Assembly: GCA_033032175.1 (NCBI GenBank) | Contig: CM065313.1 | Location: forward strand, 17,523,327 to 17,587,326 | Source of the DNA: Saturnia japonica | Taxonomy: Eukaryota; Arthropoda; Insecta; Lepidoptera; Saturniidae | DNA length: 64,000 nucleotides | Reading direction: 5' to 3' | In this document: one piece after another, positions 20,186 to 33,019 of the stretch | Numbering within the stretch: position 1 is the stretch's first letter | Layout: every line of letters starts with the position of its first letter | The notes under the pieces: model-generated | The model's input: only the letters and a program-made list of their open reading frames with translations | Databases searched by the model: none | What the model was told of the DNA's origin: nothing | Made by a program: the position numbers and the translations under genes

Positions 20186-20399
20186 AAAAGGAATCTAGTT
20201 GGGTGATATGTAACCTCCCTATAAACTACCTCAAAATCCTTTTTCAGGAACTACAGTTACATTTGAAGTCAATCGCGAATAGGTTCCTACTCCTGAAGAC
20301 AGAGGAGCGTCAAGAGTGTTATTGCGTCTTGCCAACCACATACTTTCTTCCTTTAATTACGGATTTTGCTAGAGCAAAGCGATAGAAAAAAACAATAAA

Positions 20400-22385
20400 T
20401 ATCTGCTCAATATGGCATATTTGTGTTATGTACTAGTAATAATGTACCTACCAAAAATAATCTGAATTTGCAAAATTGAAGCCAATATTTAGCCATTTCT
20501 GCTATAAGTACTTTTCCTCTTACGAAACACAATAGCGTCAATTCTGTTGCTTTAGTTTTGACGATATTGATTCCGTTGTCAAAGTAAAGGCAAAGGCTCT
20601 ATCATTGTTGATACATTCATAATTCAATTATTACAAAGAAGGACACCTTAAAGTTTAAACTTCCTCTCCTTTACTAATTGCGCTTTAAGTGAAAGATAAA
20701 ATTGCATTTAAAAATATAATTACTATATTTAAATTAAAATAAACCTTTTCAAAGAACTCCGCAAATATATATTGCCGCCATACAGCATGGGTACATTTCT
20801 TTCTAGCGCCGAGTTGGGCAGCATCCACTACTTATAATTTTTATTTGAATTTAATTATATAATACTACAATTAAGTAAATAATTCAGTACAAAATTATAT
20901 TTCTTATAAAAACCATAACCATTAGCTCAACTCAATGTTAGTAGGTATATTGTAGAAACACTAATAGTAGATTAGAAAAGCTATGTATGATTTTTCTTCG
21001 CTAATTCGCGAAAAAATAGCATTAATAGGTTCTTTGACACCGATAAAATGTAATTCAATGTCAGCAGCGTGATGCTAGTTGAAGAAGGACACCGTTTTAT
21101 TTCTAAAAACATTAAAAGTAATGAGAAAAGGAAAATAAACATATTTACATTGGATACAAAATATGCATTTAGTTTTTTAAAAGATTCCTTTGTTATATTA
21201 TTTATTTTCTTTTAGTTTTTATAAATTTTATTTTATTCTCTCTCAATCTTTCGTTATTCCTATTTCTCAATTGAAATATATCAAATAGTGGGGTCCATAC
21301 ATTTCAATGAAGTTTAGTTCAAAGGAAAGGGATTGTTAACTTTATTAACAAAACGAATTTTATCGTTACAAACTAGATTCAAACATAAATTGATTATAAA
21401 GTAGTGGAAATTTTTTTTGTTTCAATAAAAAAAAACATGGGCGGCCGACCTATCTCGGTTTCTTGAAAAACAAAAAGAAATACACCCATTAAAACTTGAA
21501 AAGTAATTCATTATTTATTTATGTATAACATTTAATCCAAATTGTTAGAGCGTTTCCGAGTAACCAATTACTATAAGGTAATATTTACTAACTGATGCCC
21601 ACATCTTTGTTCATTTTATTATGCAGTTCCATCAAGGAAAGTGTGTTGTTTAAACAGAACAGATCGTTATAACATAATTTGAGAATATCTCATAATTAAT
21701 TAGGGCATTCTTGGTAACAGTAAAATATATTTTATATAATATCAGATACTAGTTTTATAATCGCGCCTTCACTCCTGTAGAGTATAAGAATTATACACAA
21801 TAAAATGTAGTTTTATAAATATCACACTAATTTCTATTGATGATAAGATTTTTAAAATAGAATTGGTAATTTCAGAGATTATCTCTTACAAATATACTCA
21901 CAAACTTTACATATTTATACACACAAAAATAAAATAATGTTCGTTGATAAACGCATAAATTGAAAACGGCTGTACCGATTTGGATAAATCCTTCATAAAG
22001 ATGTTGGTAATAGCTCCAAAAAGGTTTCCAACCCAAGATACGATTGAACAGTTACCCGGAAAATTGGAAGATTAAAGAAAAACTAATATTGCTTTTTTAT
22101 GTATTCGAAAGATGGATAACCTTAATTTTTATTTTGTTTTGTCCGTTATTGTCCTGGAAGTGTTTTCAGGAAATAAATCGTGATAGGTTGCGCTTTGGTC
22201 AAGTTATTAATTATTACAAAGGACAGAAAAACGTAATTTATAACTAAGTAAAATGAGCAAAATAATATTGATTTTCTTTCATGAATAAATCACACGAAGT
22301 TTCGAAACAATAGAGATGACATAACTGAAATTTTTCAAATGTTACCGTCATTATCACGAGTGATTATCATCATCATCATAATTAT
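20400..22385. other. Long non-coding stretch, nothing firmly recognised
   Basis: AT-rich. A piece near 21950-22060 ('GTACCGATTTGGATAAATCC') resembles the tails of moth repeats. No exon is convincing. Confidence 0.5.
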
Positions 22386-22389
22386 TTTT

Positions 22390-22745
22390 AATATGTGAAG
22401 CAAAAACTTTATACACCTTTTTAAGCGCATTGCGTGCACGGAAGACTGAGATTTGGCATGGTTAAAGTTTATATGGAGAAAGAGTGCAGAAAGCTAAAAT
22501 TTATCTATAATATCTGTTATTAGTATATTAAATAAAATAAATTAATACTGCGAATCCTAACCTGTCCAGTGCCATTGAACTTAGACCCCCCCCCCCCCCC
22601 CCAAAATAATGACATTGTCACTCAATATAAAGTGACAGAAAGTGATTTAATACTTATTCATTGTTTAGGTTCGTACTGCAAATGTCAAACAGAAAATAGT
22701 CTATAATTAAAAAGTCGCTGGTCTAATTTCGATCATTGGGCGAAC
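22390..22745 (+). repeat. Dispersed repeat, second copy at 53690-54045
   Basis: The two copies align closely over about 350 bases: 'TGTGAAGCAAAAACTTTATA' or its variant, 'GCATGGTTAAAGTTTATATG', 'TAATACTGCGAATCCTAACC', 'GACATTGTCACTCAA' and 'AAAAAGTCGCTGGTC'. This copy has an expanded C tract at 22586-22602. The other copy sits inside a Helitron-like element, which suggests this is an internal part of such a family. Confidence 0.75.
22586..22602. repeat. Homopolymer run of 17 C
   Basis: The matching position in the sister copy (about 53896) has only five C, so the run expanded in this copy, or is a sequencing or assembly artefact. Confidence 0.8.
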
Positions 22746-22849
22746 GCTATTATTGATTATTATGCATTAGAATAATACTGAAACGTTTCCACGTCGCGTC
22801 GGTTTCTGTTTATCTCGTTGTTTGTCACACACAATAATCTCGAAATGTA

Positions 22850-22950
22850 CGAAAATGAAAAACGAGCTCGTCGCGATGGCACACAGAAATAGCGCACACG
22901 ACCGAGCCGCCCCGCGCCCGCCCCGCGTCGCACGAGCGCCAATGTCGAGG
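22850..22950. other. GC-rich patch
   Basis: A CpG-rich patch ('CGAGCCGCCCCGCGCCCGCC') directly follows the repeat copy ending at 22745. Its function is unknown. Confidence 0.3.
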
Positions 22951-23762
22951 TGATTTTGTATTGTCTAAATTGTTTCAACATATTATCTGCGTTTTGTGAA
23001 CGCATAATATATTTTTCCTCCATACTGACCTTAGAAAGTTCATTACGTCACTGACTTTTTTTTCTTTCCAGTGATGTAAGCTTTGTTATTCACTTCTATG
23101 TAATTTTACTTTCAATCGAGTTTTCATTTTAAAATCTCACAGATTTTTGTCGTAAGATGGCGTTCGGCAGAATTGAATATAGTTTTCTTATGTTTGTTAT
23201 GGTCAAGGTCTTAATTAATATGATTTTAAATCCTTTTTATACCCATAAGTTAAAAGATAGTACTTCTTATATTCTTGACATTCTTACATTCTTGGTTTTA
23301 AAGTAAACAAAATTAACTGTTAGGTATTCATAGTTCGGCTTATAAGTTGATATAATTATAAAATATTGCTAACTGTGCTCCACGGCTTCACCCATTCGAC
23401 CAGGCACATCTTCCCAGATTGTTTGAGGTTATCGCTCCACTCCTTAAAATTATATTATTTTATATTATTTTCCGCAGCATAAAGTTATATATATATACTA
23501 TAAATTTCAAAAATAAAATAATCTATGCTGAGTAAGTCAGAAGTGGAAGCCATCCCAAACTGCTTTATCCGCGTGTGCTGGCTTAATGGATAATGGATAC
23601 GTAAATAAAATGTTCTACAAACATATTCGTTCTTAGTATATAAAAAAAATTCTATCTCTTATAATTATGGCACAACAAAGTATGTTATCACAAAAAAATG
23701 TTGAATATTAAAAAGTTATATATAAGCATTATTTTGCCCTCACTAAGATTCGTAACTGATTC

Positions 23763-25058
23763 CTACTGAGCATCATGAGTTTCTCTAGCTCTACGCTGGT
23801 TAAATGCGCCAATAAGCTCTTTAGAACGATTTTTTCCTGGTAAATTGTACCAGAACATTATATTCTCTTGATTGTAATGGTTCCTTAAGGTCAATCGAAC
23901 AAGGTTTTTTAGGATACCACAGAATGGTTCAGGATCAATCTGTTTTTCCGCAGCTCCGGCTCTTGCAAGTTCGTCCGCAGACTCGTTGCCTGGAACTCCT
24001 GAATGCCCCGGGACCCATTGCAGTATTAGTCTGTTATGTTTACCCAGACTGTTCAGCACTGTCACACAGTTGGTCACAAACTTCGATTCTATTGAATCTG
24101 AAGCCAGTGCCAAGAGAGCAGCCTGGCTGTCTGACTGAATGTAAATCGTGTGGTTAACGTAGGCCTTTTGCAGATTAAAATTGGCACACTCAAGTATGCC
24201 GTACACTTCCGCTTGGAAAATGAAGGTTAAACTGCCAAGACTAATGTGTTTCCTAAGATTGGGTCGCTCTCCATATATTCCACAGCCTACGTTATGTCCA
24301 GATTTGGACCCGTCAGTATACCATAGTAGACTACCTGGCTTCCACGTTATCTCGGAATTAATCCAAGAGTTCCGTGGAGGGATCTCTATAGTATAATTTT
24401 TTTCTAAAATAGTTTTGGGAATCATCATGTCTGATATCATTTCCAAAACTGGTGTTGCTATCACTGAGTCGAGTAGGGATCTCAAGGACAGGGATAACCA
24501 GTGCACCCTCCCCTTGGCATACATCTGTGCATTGTTAACATCGCCACCTTCTCTACGTCTAGGTGATGGAGCGTGAAGGTTAACACAGCTTCCAGAGCCG
24601 CTCCAGGGGAGGTTGACATAACTCCCGTCGCTAAGATAGACGCCATTCTTTGTACTCTACCTAAATGGGCCCTGACAGTCGACTGGTTTGCCTTCCTAGA
24701 CCAAAGCACACAGGCGTATATTATTATGGGTCTAACCACGACGATGTAGAACTACATAATCAGCTTAGGGTTAAACCCCAGCGCTTACCTACCAGTCGTC
24801 CACAGATACCCATTGATATTTTTTCTTTCTGAATTGAAGCGTCAATCTGTCTATTCCAGGTAAATTTTTGGTCCACGATTACCCCCAACTACTTGACCTC
24901 TGATGAAAAGTAAATTGTCTTGGCATTTAGTGAGGGTTGACCTAAATTAATCAAGACGCCTTTTTTTGTAAATGGTACTATAACGGTTTTATCTGCATTA
25001 ACCCTCAAATCATTATCCTTACACCAGTTTTGAATGGCATTCGTATTTACGATTATAA
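23763..25058 (-). pseudogene. Degraded non-LTR retrotransposon: RT end plus RNase H domain
   Basis: On the minus strand, from right to left, the order is an RT palm/thumb segment ('NAIQNWCKDNDLRVNADKT' near 25050-24985), a later RT part ('VRPIIIYACVLWSRKANQS' near 24735), and an RNase H domain (24524-23765). The RNase H keeps its acidic residues: Asp in 'WYTDGSKSG', Glu in 'FQAEVYGILE', Asp in 'IQSDSQAALLAL', and Asp in 'WVPGHSGVPGNESADELARA'. RT plus RNase H on one LINE ORF2 points to the I/R1-like group. The three parts are in different frames with a stop between. The 5' part is truncated at about 25058, and the usual protein end after RNase H is also missing. It is dead. Confidence 0.88.
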
Positions 25059-25609
25059 AATAATAAAAATATATATATATAAAAACGAAACTCGAATTAA
25101 CTAGAAAATGTAATATATCATGAAAGACCTTTATGTCTAAAGTACATAATTTCTGGCGACGTTTACTCGTAAATTTTTTTGTCATGATTATTATAGGGAT
25201 CTCGCCCCCGCATTTTACTGATGATTATCTCACTGTATGAAGTCTCGTATCTACACTTGAAATCTGTTGGTTTGTAAAATAATCATAATAGTCATAGTTT
25301 AATTGCGAATAACTGTTTTTACAACCAATTTTGAAAGGAAAGAAGTAGTTTCCGGTTCTTTCTTCGGTCTTGACAATATTCATGTTATGTAGTTTAAAAT
25401 TGGTATATCCAAACTGTGTTACTTTATAGATTAATCCGAAAAAAAAAAATTAATAATTTCATTTCTGAAAATAAAACTTACTTTATCATTATCTGGAACA
25501 GTAAAATATTAAGGTTGTCAAACGCCACCAATCGTATTTGTTGTTTGTATTTTTGTGAACACGGTAGGTATGGTTGACGGTTCTTTTATTTTTTCAGTAG
25601 CTTAGTAAA

Positions 25610-25915
25610 GTAAGGCACTGTGCCTGTTTACTGTTGCACAGTAAAGTCCAAAAATAACGGCGACCACCAAGAGATTGGAAATCCAGTCGCCGCTATCATG
25701 CTAACCTGCAAGCCTCTTGGCAGGTGGTTGATCCCGAAACGCGACAAATCAAAAAAGTGTTACCGTGACAAGTTTATCGCCATGTGCATGATTGTCGGAA
25801 TCCAGTCGGATACAGACCCATAACATCTCGCTTGATTACTAGATTCACACTGGATGATCACGGAAAATGAACCGCCTGAGCGTGCTACTATGCTGGGTGT
25901 ATCATGTAGTTAAGA
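25610..25915 (+). repeat. Dispersed SINE-like repeat, 'GACCACCGAGAGAT' family, longest copy
   Basis: This copy runs from 'AGGCACTGTGCCTGTTTACT' through 'CGGCGACCACCAAGAGATTG', 'CCCGAAACGCGACAAATCA' and 'GATTGTCGGAATCCAGTCGG' to 'CGTGCTACTATG'. It provides the reference for the copies at 181-480, 14385, 16735 and 20035. Confidence 0.65.
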
Positions 25916-25924
25916 AAAAAATAG

Positions 25925-26280
25925 GTACTAAAACAATGGTAGGAGTTTTTGGCGGGATCTTGAAGTGGCACGTTGGGTTTTTATTTTTAATTCATTAAAT
26001 TGGTTTTTTTGACCCTATATGTAATATTAGAGGCATTCTGCGTGATATGGTTTTATTGTTGTTCATAACTGAAGTGGATTATAAATATAAAGTGGAAAAC
26101 ATGTGGAAGACTTTTGAGATATCACAAAACTGCGTAGATAGTTCTGACAAGGGAGCCACCATCTTGTCGGAAGACCCCACTTTGTATATTGGAAAATTTT
26201 ACGAAGGCTTAAAATAAAATCATTGACATTGGCAAGTACTTTTTGTGGCGCCAAAACAAAAAGAAGAACAATGGTAAGTT
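25925..26280 (+). repeat. Dispersed repeat, family with copies at 30385-30530 (reverse) and 51060-51430
   Basis: It shares 'GAGTTTTTGGCGGGAT', 'GTATATG' or 'TATATTATGTAATATT', 'CTGAAGTGGATTATAAATAT' and 'AAGGGAGCCACCATCTTGT' with 51060-51430. No coding capacity is evident. Confidence 0.7.
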
Positions 26281-26800
26281 TATTTTACTGATTAAAGAAA
26301 TTAACCCTCTACCGTTTCTGATCTCATTGACTTCTTGCATATTTATAGCATTTTTATCAAATCAATCTTTCATTGAATTGTCTATTTGTCTATTTCTCAC
26401 AAAATCGTGGTCCACAGTTGAGAACCTTGATTAAGGCTGTGGGATATTTCTCGTAACTTTAACCTACGTAGAGGCAAATAATTTATACGAAAATTCTTTG
26501 CTACTTCCGCCTGGAACATTAACAGTAGTTTCTTCTTTATGCAGCATAAAACGTTTGAATAGTAAATGAATGAACAATTATTTTGTTTTTTTTTTATTTT
26601 TCTTTATTTTCACCCACCTGGACATCTGTTACTCCACAAAATTTTGCTGTAATCGTCCAATTACATTTTTAAGTTTTACAACATTAAAAACTACATTATC
26701 AAGAAAAAGTATAATTCCCTCTTGCCACACCATCGCCATTTTGGTTATTGAATTGTAATTTGCTGCTTGCAACTGGACACTTTTTCAACTTGTCCCCGAT
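26281..26800. other. Non-coding stretch, nothing recognised
   Basis: No gene recognised. Confidence 0.5.
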
Positions 26801-26930
26801 TTAAGATAGTTCTCCTTACCTCTAATAGCCTCCTTAAGACATATACGTCCCGTGTATAAAATCGGTTTATCCATTTTTGAGTTAAATCCGGACACACAAA
26901 CGGAGAGACAAATAAACGAATTTACGAATT
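26800..26930 (+). repeat. Helitron/Lep1-like tail fragment
   Basis: 'CGTCCCGTGTATAAAATCGG' and 'GACACACAAACGGAGAGACA' are typical of the 3' part of these repeats. Confidence 0.45.
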
Positions 26931-27412
26931 ATTCGAAATGAAAAAAATTACACGTACAGATGTTAATATAAATTAGTATTTTCTATCGACGTGTTTTATT
27001 TATTTCTGAAATTTTAGTTAGGTACCTATGAGCTTTGAGTTCGACCTTGCTAAATTTATTGGTGTAAGAATAAAATAGGTATTTGTAAATGTTGACTTAC
27101 TATAATAAAATAATAAATGTAAATAACAGTACTTATATTTACATAATTTGTAGCAATACTACATCAGATTATTAATTAATAATCTATTTTGTACTATTAA
27201 TAATACGGTTGACGGTCGATAAGGTCGTTGTCTTATGACTAATATATTACTAAGAGTCGAGTCGAGCTACATTAGCCGAAAACAGATGAGCACTGTTAAA
27301 TGCAAATACATTTTATGTGATAATACAGCTATACTTAATGTGAATACATTAGTGTGGCATTTCTACAGGCCGGTATGACGGCGCGGCGCGATGTCACGGC
27401 GTCGACTGCGAC

Positions 27413-27793
27413 CAGGGTTCACAACCTGAAGAGCGGCATCTATTGTATCAGTGACGTAAAATTTATCGTATTTCGACTAACATTATCGTACTAACTATTT
27501 TTTTTAACTCGTCGAGTAAACCTATGGACCTTCTTTATAGCTCCCGTTTTCCGCCTTCCACCCAGAACAGAAAAAAGTACGTATTGTGGGTGGACGGCGG
27601 AAAAAGAGAGCTAAAAAAAGGTCCTTCGTAACAGAAATCGCCGAGTAAAATAGTTTTGGTCTAGAGATATAATAAATTTCTCGTCGCTGGTACGATAGTT
27701 GCCACTCTTCAGGTTGTGAATCCTGTCTTACATCGTACGAAGGCATGAGATTATCGTACATGTACGATAATTATCATATAGTTGTGAACCCTG
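27413..27793. mobile_element. Fold-back MITE with hAT-like ends
   Basis: The left end 'CAGGGTTCACAACCTGAAGA' starts at 27413; its reverse complement recurs with few changes at 27701-27725. The two arms pair almost throughout 27413-27725, giving a long imperfect hairpin. The inner arms are 27526-27564 and 27587-27624, around a loop of about 22 bases. A further outer end 'GTTGTGAACCCTG' closes at 27793. Flanks are CTGCGAC on the left and CTGCCTAC on the right, a possible degraded target duplication. The CAGGG start suggests a hAT-type non-autonomous element; the superfamily is inferred. Confidence 0.75.
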
Positions 27794-27799
27794 CTGCCT

Positions 27800-28735
27800 A
27801 CCGAATTTGTTAACGACACGAGACGGTCGCCGTTGTTTTTGTACTCTACTTTTTAACAAGTACTGTACAGTCATTTGACCAAGCTAATAAAAATATTAAA
27901 AACATTAAAAAACTTGCTTCAAATTGGTTAATACGCTTACAGTGGTAAAAAAAGCATTTTATAGCTTACAGTTATGTCGCCACTAACGTAAAAAATTCAT
28001 TGAGAAACTTCGCCCAAGTAAACAAATATAACCAATTGCAGTTGACTATAGGTACCTACTCAAAATAAAACCTTTATTTAATTTAGGTCCTAAAATACTA
28101 CCACAGGTTACGAAATCATTCCACTTAAATATAGAGCCGACAGGAAGCAATCGATGTTATAATTTTTTTTTACTGTGTAAACAATGTTTATACTTAATAA
28201 TTATTTTATTTTAATGGTTGTATAGAAAGTGAGTTCGTATGTATCTTGATATATACTACATAGTTTAGCTGTAGGTAAATACGGAGCGGTTATGTGGTTT
28301 ATAATGCTTAGTAGGTACAAATAACTTGGCTGGCCTCGAACTTAATGACATAAGGCTCACATCCTTTAAGACCGAGTCTTGATGAAGGAAAATATTATGA
28401 CTTTGCATTGCATGGTGATAGGGAATTTATTTACACATATAAATAATATTGTTACGCTACATACCTATTGGACAAAGCACGCAGACTTATATATCCTTAT
28501 AATATTCTTTTCATTTAATCTTAGCATTTTGTCTAGAACGAAAACTTTTATTATCAAATATTTCGTGGTACCTTCACTGTCAAATATAAGTGAACATTTG
28601 ATATTTTTGTGATTTTACTCAAGTTCAAAAACTGTGCTAAACGTTTAGAAGACACTTCAGTTTAAGCCAAGTACATAACTAGAACTTTAAGCTTAAAACC
28701 CTAAAATTATTTTAATTCATTGTCCAATTATATTT
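27800..28735. other. Non-coding stretch, nothing recognised
   Basis: AT-rich, no feature. Confidence 0.5.
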
Positions 28736-28736
28736 A

Positions 28737-29160
28737 ACTAGCTGCGCGTCACGGTTTCACCCATTTAAAATGTACCCACTCAAATTTTTAAATCCCCGCT
28801 GCACCCCTTCAAGGGTTGAAATTTCAAAAAACGTTCTTAGTTTAGAGCTACGTCATAATAACTATCTGGGTGCCAAATTTCAACACAATCCTTTCTGTGG
28901 TTTGAGTTATATGGATATAGATCAGTTATTCTGTCACGGTTTCCTTTTATATATATTTAGATTAGACACTAGCTGTACCCACGACTCTGCATGTTCATTT
29001 TTACTCTAATTTTTTGATCTTTTAAAAATATATTGATAATTTTTATTGCTTAATAATTTAACATATATTTCATTTCGTCTATATATTTCATTAAAATTGG
29101 TGAAGCCGTTTTCGATTTATGTCCAAATATACAAACGAACAGAAATACAAAAAATGTCAA
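28737..29160 (+). repeat. Helitron/Lep1-like fragments, two starts in series
   Basis: Starts are 'AACTAGCTGCGCGTCACGGT' at 28737 and 'CTAGCTGTACCCACGACTCT' at about 28970. The tail is 'GAAGCCGTTTTCGATTTATG', then 'CAAACGAACAGAAATAC'. One copy may be inserted in or next to the other. Confidence 0.6.
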
Positions 29161-29524
29161 ATTAGAAATCAGTGGCTAATTGCATAAACTATATAGTAAA
29201 AATTAGAAAAAAAATACATGTAGAAACAGTATTACAAACTAAAACAACTAGAAAATATTTGTTGCCCTTCTTCACTTCAATTTTAAAACTAAAGTTACCT
29301 GTACGTCTGTATTATAAATTTATTAAGGTTTTATTCAATAGATATTAAGGAATCCATCGATACGTTGTCATTAATATTCACAGCGCGTCCGAATCGTGTG
29401 AGTGGTGTTGCCAAGTTTATCATTCGAATTTACAGGAAATGGACGATTTAAAAAGCCGAACCCGCAATATTTGCCTCGGATATTACCTACATGAAAGTAT
29501 TAAAATTTAGAAACGCTTTAGTTG

Positions 29525-29880
29525 CGAATAGACATTACCCCGCTGAGCGTATTTTATCGTTTGTATTATGATGAATGTTCTAAAGAGTTTTTGACATTAT
29601 TCCATTCTCCCTCCCAGTTCCCCCTTCAGTCTCCCTTCCACTACATAACAACGCCATCTAGTTTACAAAGCCAACAGGTACATGGTAGCACTTATAACGC
29701 CACGAACAGAGAAGGAGGTAAATTCTTACCTTAGCCGTACCGTGTGAATGTGGAATTATCTTCCAGCCAACATGTTCTCTTCTTCCTATGGTATTGGGCC
29801 CTTACAATGAGACATGAAGTGGCAATTCAGCAGGCCAGCATGATATTAAAGACTGCCGATGAAATCAGTTTCAGCGACGT
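29525..29880 (+). pseudogene. LINE ORF2 C-terminal fragment (Jockey/CR1-like)
   Basis: The plus strand reads 'ITPLSVFYRLYYDECSKEFL', followed in other frames by pieces equivalent to the terminal 'LWN..PANVF' motif ('GTGTGAATGTGGAATTATCT' near 29740, then 'CTTCCAGCCAACATGTTC'). It aligns at DNA level with 38590-38890. Several frameshifts are present. Confidence 0.65.
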
Positions 29881-30384
29881 TTGCCGTTGTTTGGACTGAA
29901 TCGTACTTACCATCAGATGCCCTACAGTCATCTTGTGAATCTAGTAATAAGAAAATACAATACTTACTTAAATTGAGTTTTAAAAATTTTCGCAACACGT
30001 ATTTAAACAATTTTACGTCAATATACGAATGTAATTAAAAAGTTTATTTTAAAATGCAAACCATAAAGTAATAAAGTAAAGAAAATATCAGGAACTAGAT
30101 GACGCTATTCACAAGAAAATCGGAAATAAGTACAGTTGAAGACCAGTATCCAGCTCCTGATGAAAACCATTCTTGAACAAGAAGTGAATATATATTCGTA
30201 TATGTATATTCGCCTTGCGTCAGCCAGAATCGCTTGCTCATACCACTTGAGATCAAAAGAAAAGTGCAGTCTGTAGCTTATACAGGTACATATTTCCCCT
30301 GTCACTATTTTAATCATACGTCACAATTTGGCGGTCAAATCGATAATGTCGATCGTCGGTAACATTTTTCTACCACACTATCGC

Positions 30385-30530
30385 AGTTCTTCTTCTTAAC
30401 TTGGCAACTAGTCCTATTTATCCATTATAAAGTGAATATAGTGTCCTGTTTTATGACGATTTCAGTATCCTAACAAGATGGTGGCTCCCTTGTTAGAACT
30501 TTCTAAAGAGTTTTTGATAATAACCAAACT
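30385..30530 (-). repeat. Reverse partial copy of the 25925/51060 repeat
   Basis: 'CTTAACTTGGCAACTAGTCC', 'TATAGTGTCCTG' and 'ACAAGATGGTGGCTCCCTTG' are the reverse complement of 51285-51410. Confidence 0.7.
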
Positions 30531-32560
30531 TTATTATTCAAAATGCCACCAGCATTACACAATATAGGAAGACAAACAACACAAAGAAGACGGACACTCT
30601 TTCATACAGACATGCGCCTGGGTAAAAAAAGAATGTAAAAATATGAAAACTTGTAAAATAATAGTTATTATTCTAAGATTAATAGCTATTGTATTATCAA
30701 ACAATCACTGAAAAAAAACGGATTATTTGCAATCGAAAAGCAGAGATTTAGAATATTTCGTAAAAGCGAAGTCATGTAATAAACTTCAATTAAACTATTT
30801 TTGAAGTAGGATTAATATTAAAAAGGGTTATGTTTATTATCTTTTAAAGTTATTAGTTTACTTATTTTGTTGATTATGAATTTTAATGATATTGTATTAT
30901 TTCAAAAACACAAATAATATATTCGATTTTATAAACCATATTTCAACTAATTACATTCTGGGCCTAGAAATACCCGTCTCCTTTATGAATAAAAAACGAA
31001 AAGCGCTACATGACAGTTTGAGATCCCGAGAAAAATTCTTCAACCGCACGACATTTTGTAGAATAATAACTTTATAGGTAATTGTTTGAGATTTCGAAAT
31101 CATGGTGCCATTCCGCCATGCCGCGCCATTGTTCCAGTAATATCGTTCACGTAGCAGTTTATGTCCGGCCTACTTTAATACGAAAAGATTAATTCTGTTT
31201 CTGGACTATGACTCAAACATAGACGGTCGTTGGTCTCTGTGGCCATAAAACTCTTTAGTAGAATATGTTAATTTTGGCATGCCTATAATACTACTGGCTG
31301 TTGAAAATAGATTGTAAAGAGTAATCTATCGTATGAAAGTACGATCAAAAACATTATACAAATGTTTAGTTTATAAATGATTTTTTAATCGAATTTTCTT
31401 TATGTCAAACCATCATTGTAAAAACTGTAACCTCATTTGTTAATACAAACAACTTTAAAGAGTTGCACCGAGTGCATAATAGATAATTTTAATGTAGTAG
31501 ATAAGTATCCACGTGACATTAGCTGAATTGTGGATAAACACGGTTGACATTAAATAGGAAGAGGAGTTAAATACGAAATCATATTTGTTTATTTAATAAA
31601 CGCCGTTGGATATTATGCAATGTTGACGATGAATCACAATGATGACTGTGACGACGAAAATATTGCTTCAGGAATAAATAAATGCATATTCATTGACTGA
31701 CTGTTGGCTGCTACCATCCTTCTATTTCTTTGTGATTTTGAACCGAATGAAATCATTTAAATTTATAGTTGCATTTTTGAAATCCATGACACCATACCGA
31801 TGCGTTCTAATTCGGCAAGTGGCATAATACGCCAAGGGATCACCAATTAACTATTAAATAATAATGATGAGAGAGCAGTGAACGCCCACACAGGGCCATC
31901 AGTCGGTTTGACGCGCGGAGGGCTCGCTTGCGAAACTAAAACGATACATGCGTCTGTACGCGCCGCAATTTATGCGTCTAAAGTTCTAAACGCTTGTCAC
32001 AGGATTAGTTTCGTTACACATAATTTCGTATGTAAATCTTGAGGGTTTAGAATGGTTGTGTAATTAGGAAAGACTGTGAAATTGTGTTAATGTACTTTCA
32101 GTACAATAATTACATTTTGTTACATGGAATATGTTATGTTCCAATTTTTACTTTCAGCAAAACGACACATACTTATCACTAGAAAAATAACCCCAGAACG
32201 TAATTTAAAAGTAACGTAGGCTAGAATGGCTAATTCAAATGTTGCATTAACTTTATTAAAATACATCTACTTTTATGCTAAGCAAATACAGAAAAAAACT
32301 CTATGTCTGTGATAAACAAGTTTATTTATCCCTACGATTAATAGATCTATTTTTCCATGACTAAATTAATCTTTGTAATTTTTGAAATATATTTCCTGTT
32401 TAGTCTTATCATTGTTATTTAACTTACAACTCATAAATATTGAGTCGAAAGAGTATTTAAACATAGGAATCGTGATGTCAAAAAAAAATTGATTGAAGTT
32501 AGTTACATTGTTCGACTACATGATTCAAAGTAAAAAATCTTAGTTCCATCCTGATTAGGC
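30531..32560. other. Long non-coding stretch; one GC-richer patch at 31880-31985
   Basis: Mostly AT-rich with nothing recognised. The patch 'TTTGACGCGCGGAGGGCTCG' and neighbouring CpGs stand out but carry no open frame or splice signal I can support. Confidence 0.45.
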
Positions 32561-32562
32561 TG

Positions 32563-32897
32563 CGTATCCACCAGAGATCTGCGAGGTAGCTAGGCGGTGA
32601 AACAGTGTGTAACCGAATAGTGGGTGAAAGTGTAGCGGTCCATTAGTTCTAGTTCTACACACCATTTTGAACATATTTCTCGCACACGTTCTTCGCTCAC
32701 TTCCTTCGCACAAATTCCTCGCTCGCATCTCTCACACACATTCCACAGCTTCATCTCTCACTCTTTGTATGTACAGGTACCTAACTCCGCTACCTTTTTC
32801 CACCAGAGCTGCGCTAACGAGGCTTAAAAAATGAATTCATTCTATTGGTGGATTCCTTTCTCATGCATTGCCTACCACACAGCTCTGGTGGGTACGT
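32563..32897. mobile_element. Small TIR element (MITE-like)
   Basis: The left end 'CGTATCCACCAGAGATCTGC' and the reverse complement of the right end ('ACGTACCCACCAGAGCTGTG') are imperfect inverted repeats of about 25 bases enclosing 335 bases. A third related piece, 'CCACCAGAGCTGCG', lies inside near 32801. No target duplication was identified, and the superfamily is not assigned. Confidence 0.55.
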
Positions 32898-33019
32898 CGC
32901 TTCAGGCGTCTTACTGAAACTTACTGATTTATTAACAACAACTGACATGCTATTGTAGTTACCTATAAGTAATCAAAAATATCTAGATTTTTTTTTTGTT
33001 TGGACGCGCTAATCTCTGG

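Noticed and set aside
23924..24396. Plus-strand open frames across the LINE
   Set aside because: They are antisense to the clearly recognisable RNase H frame.
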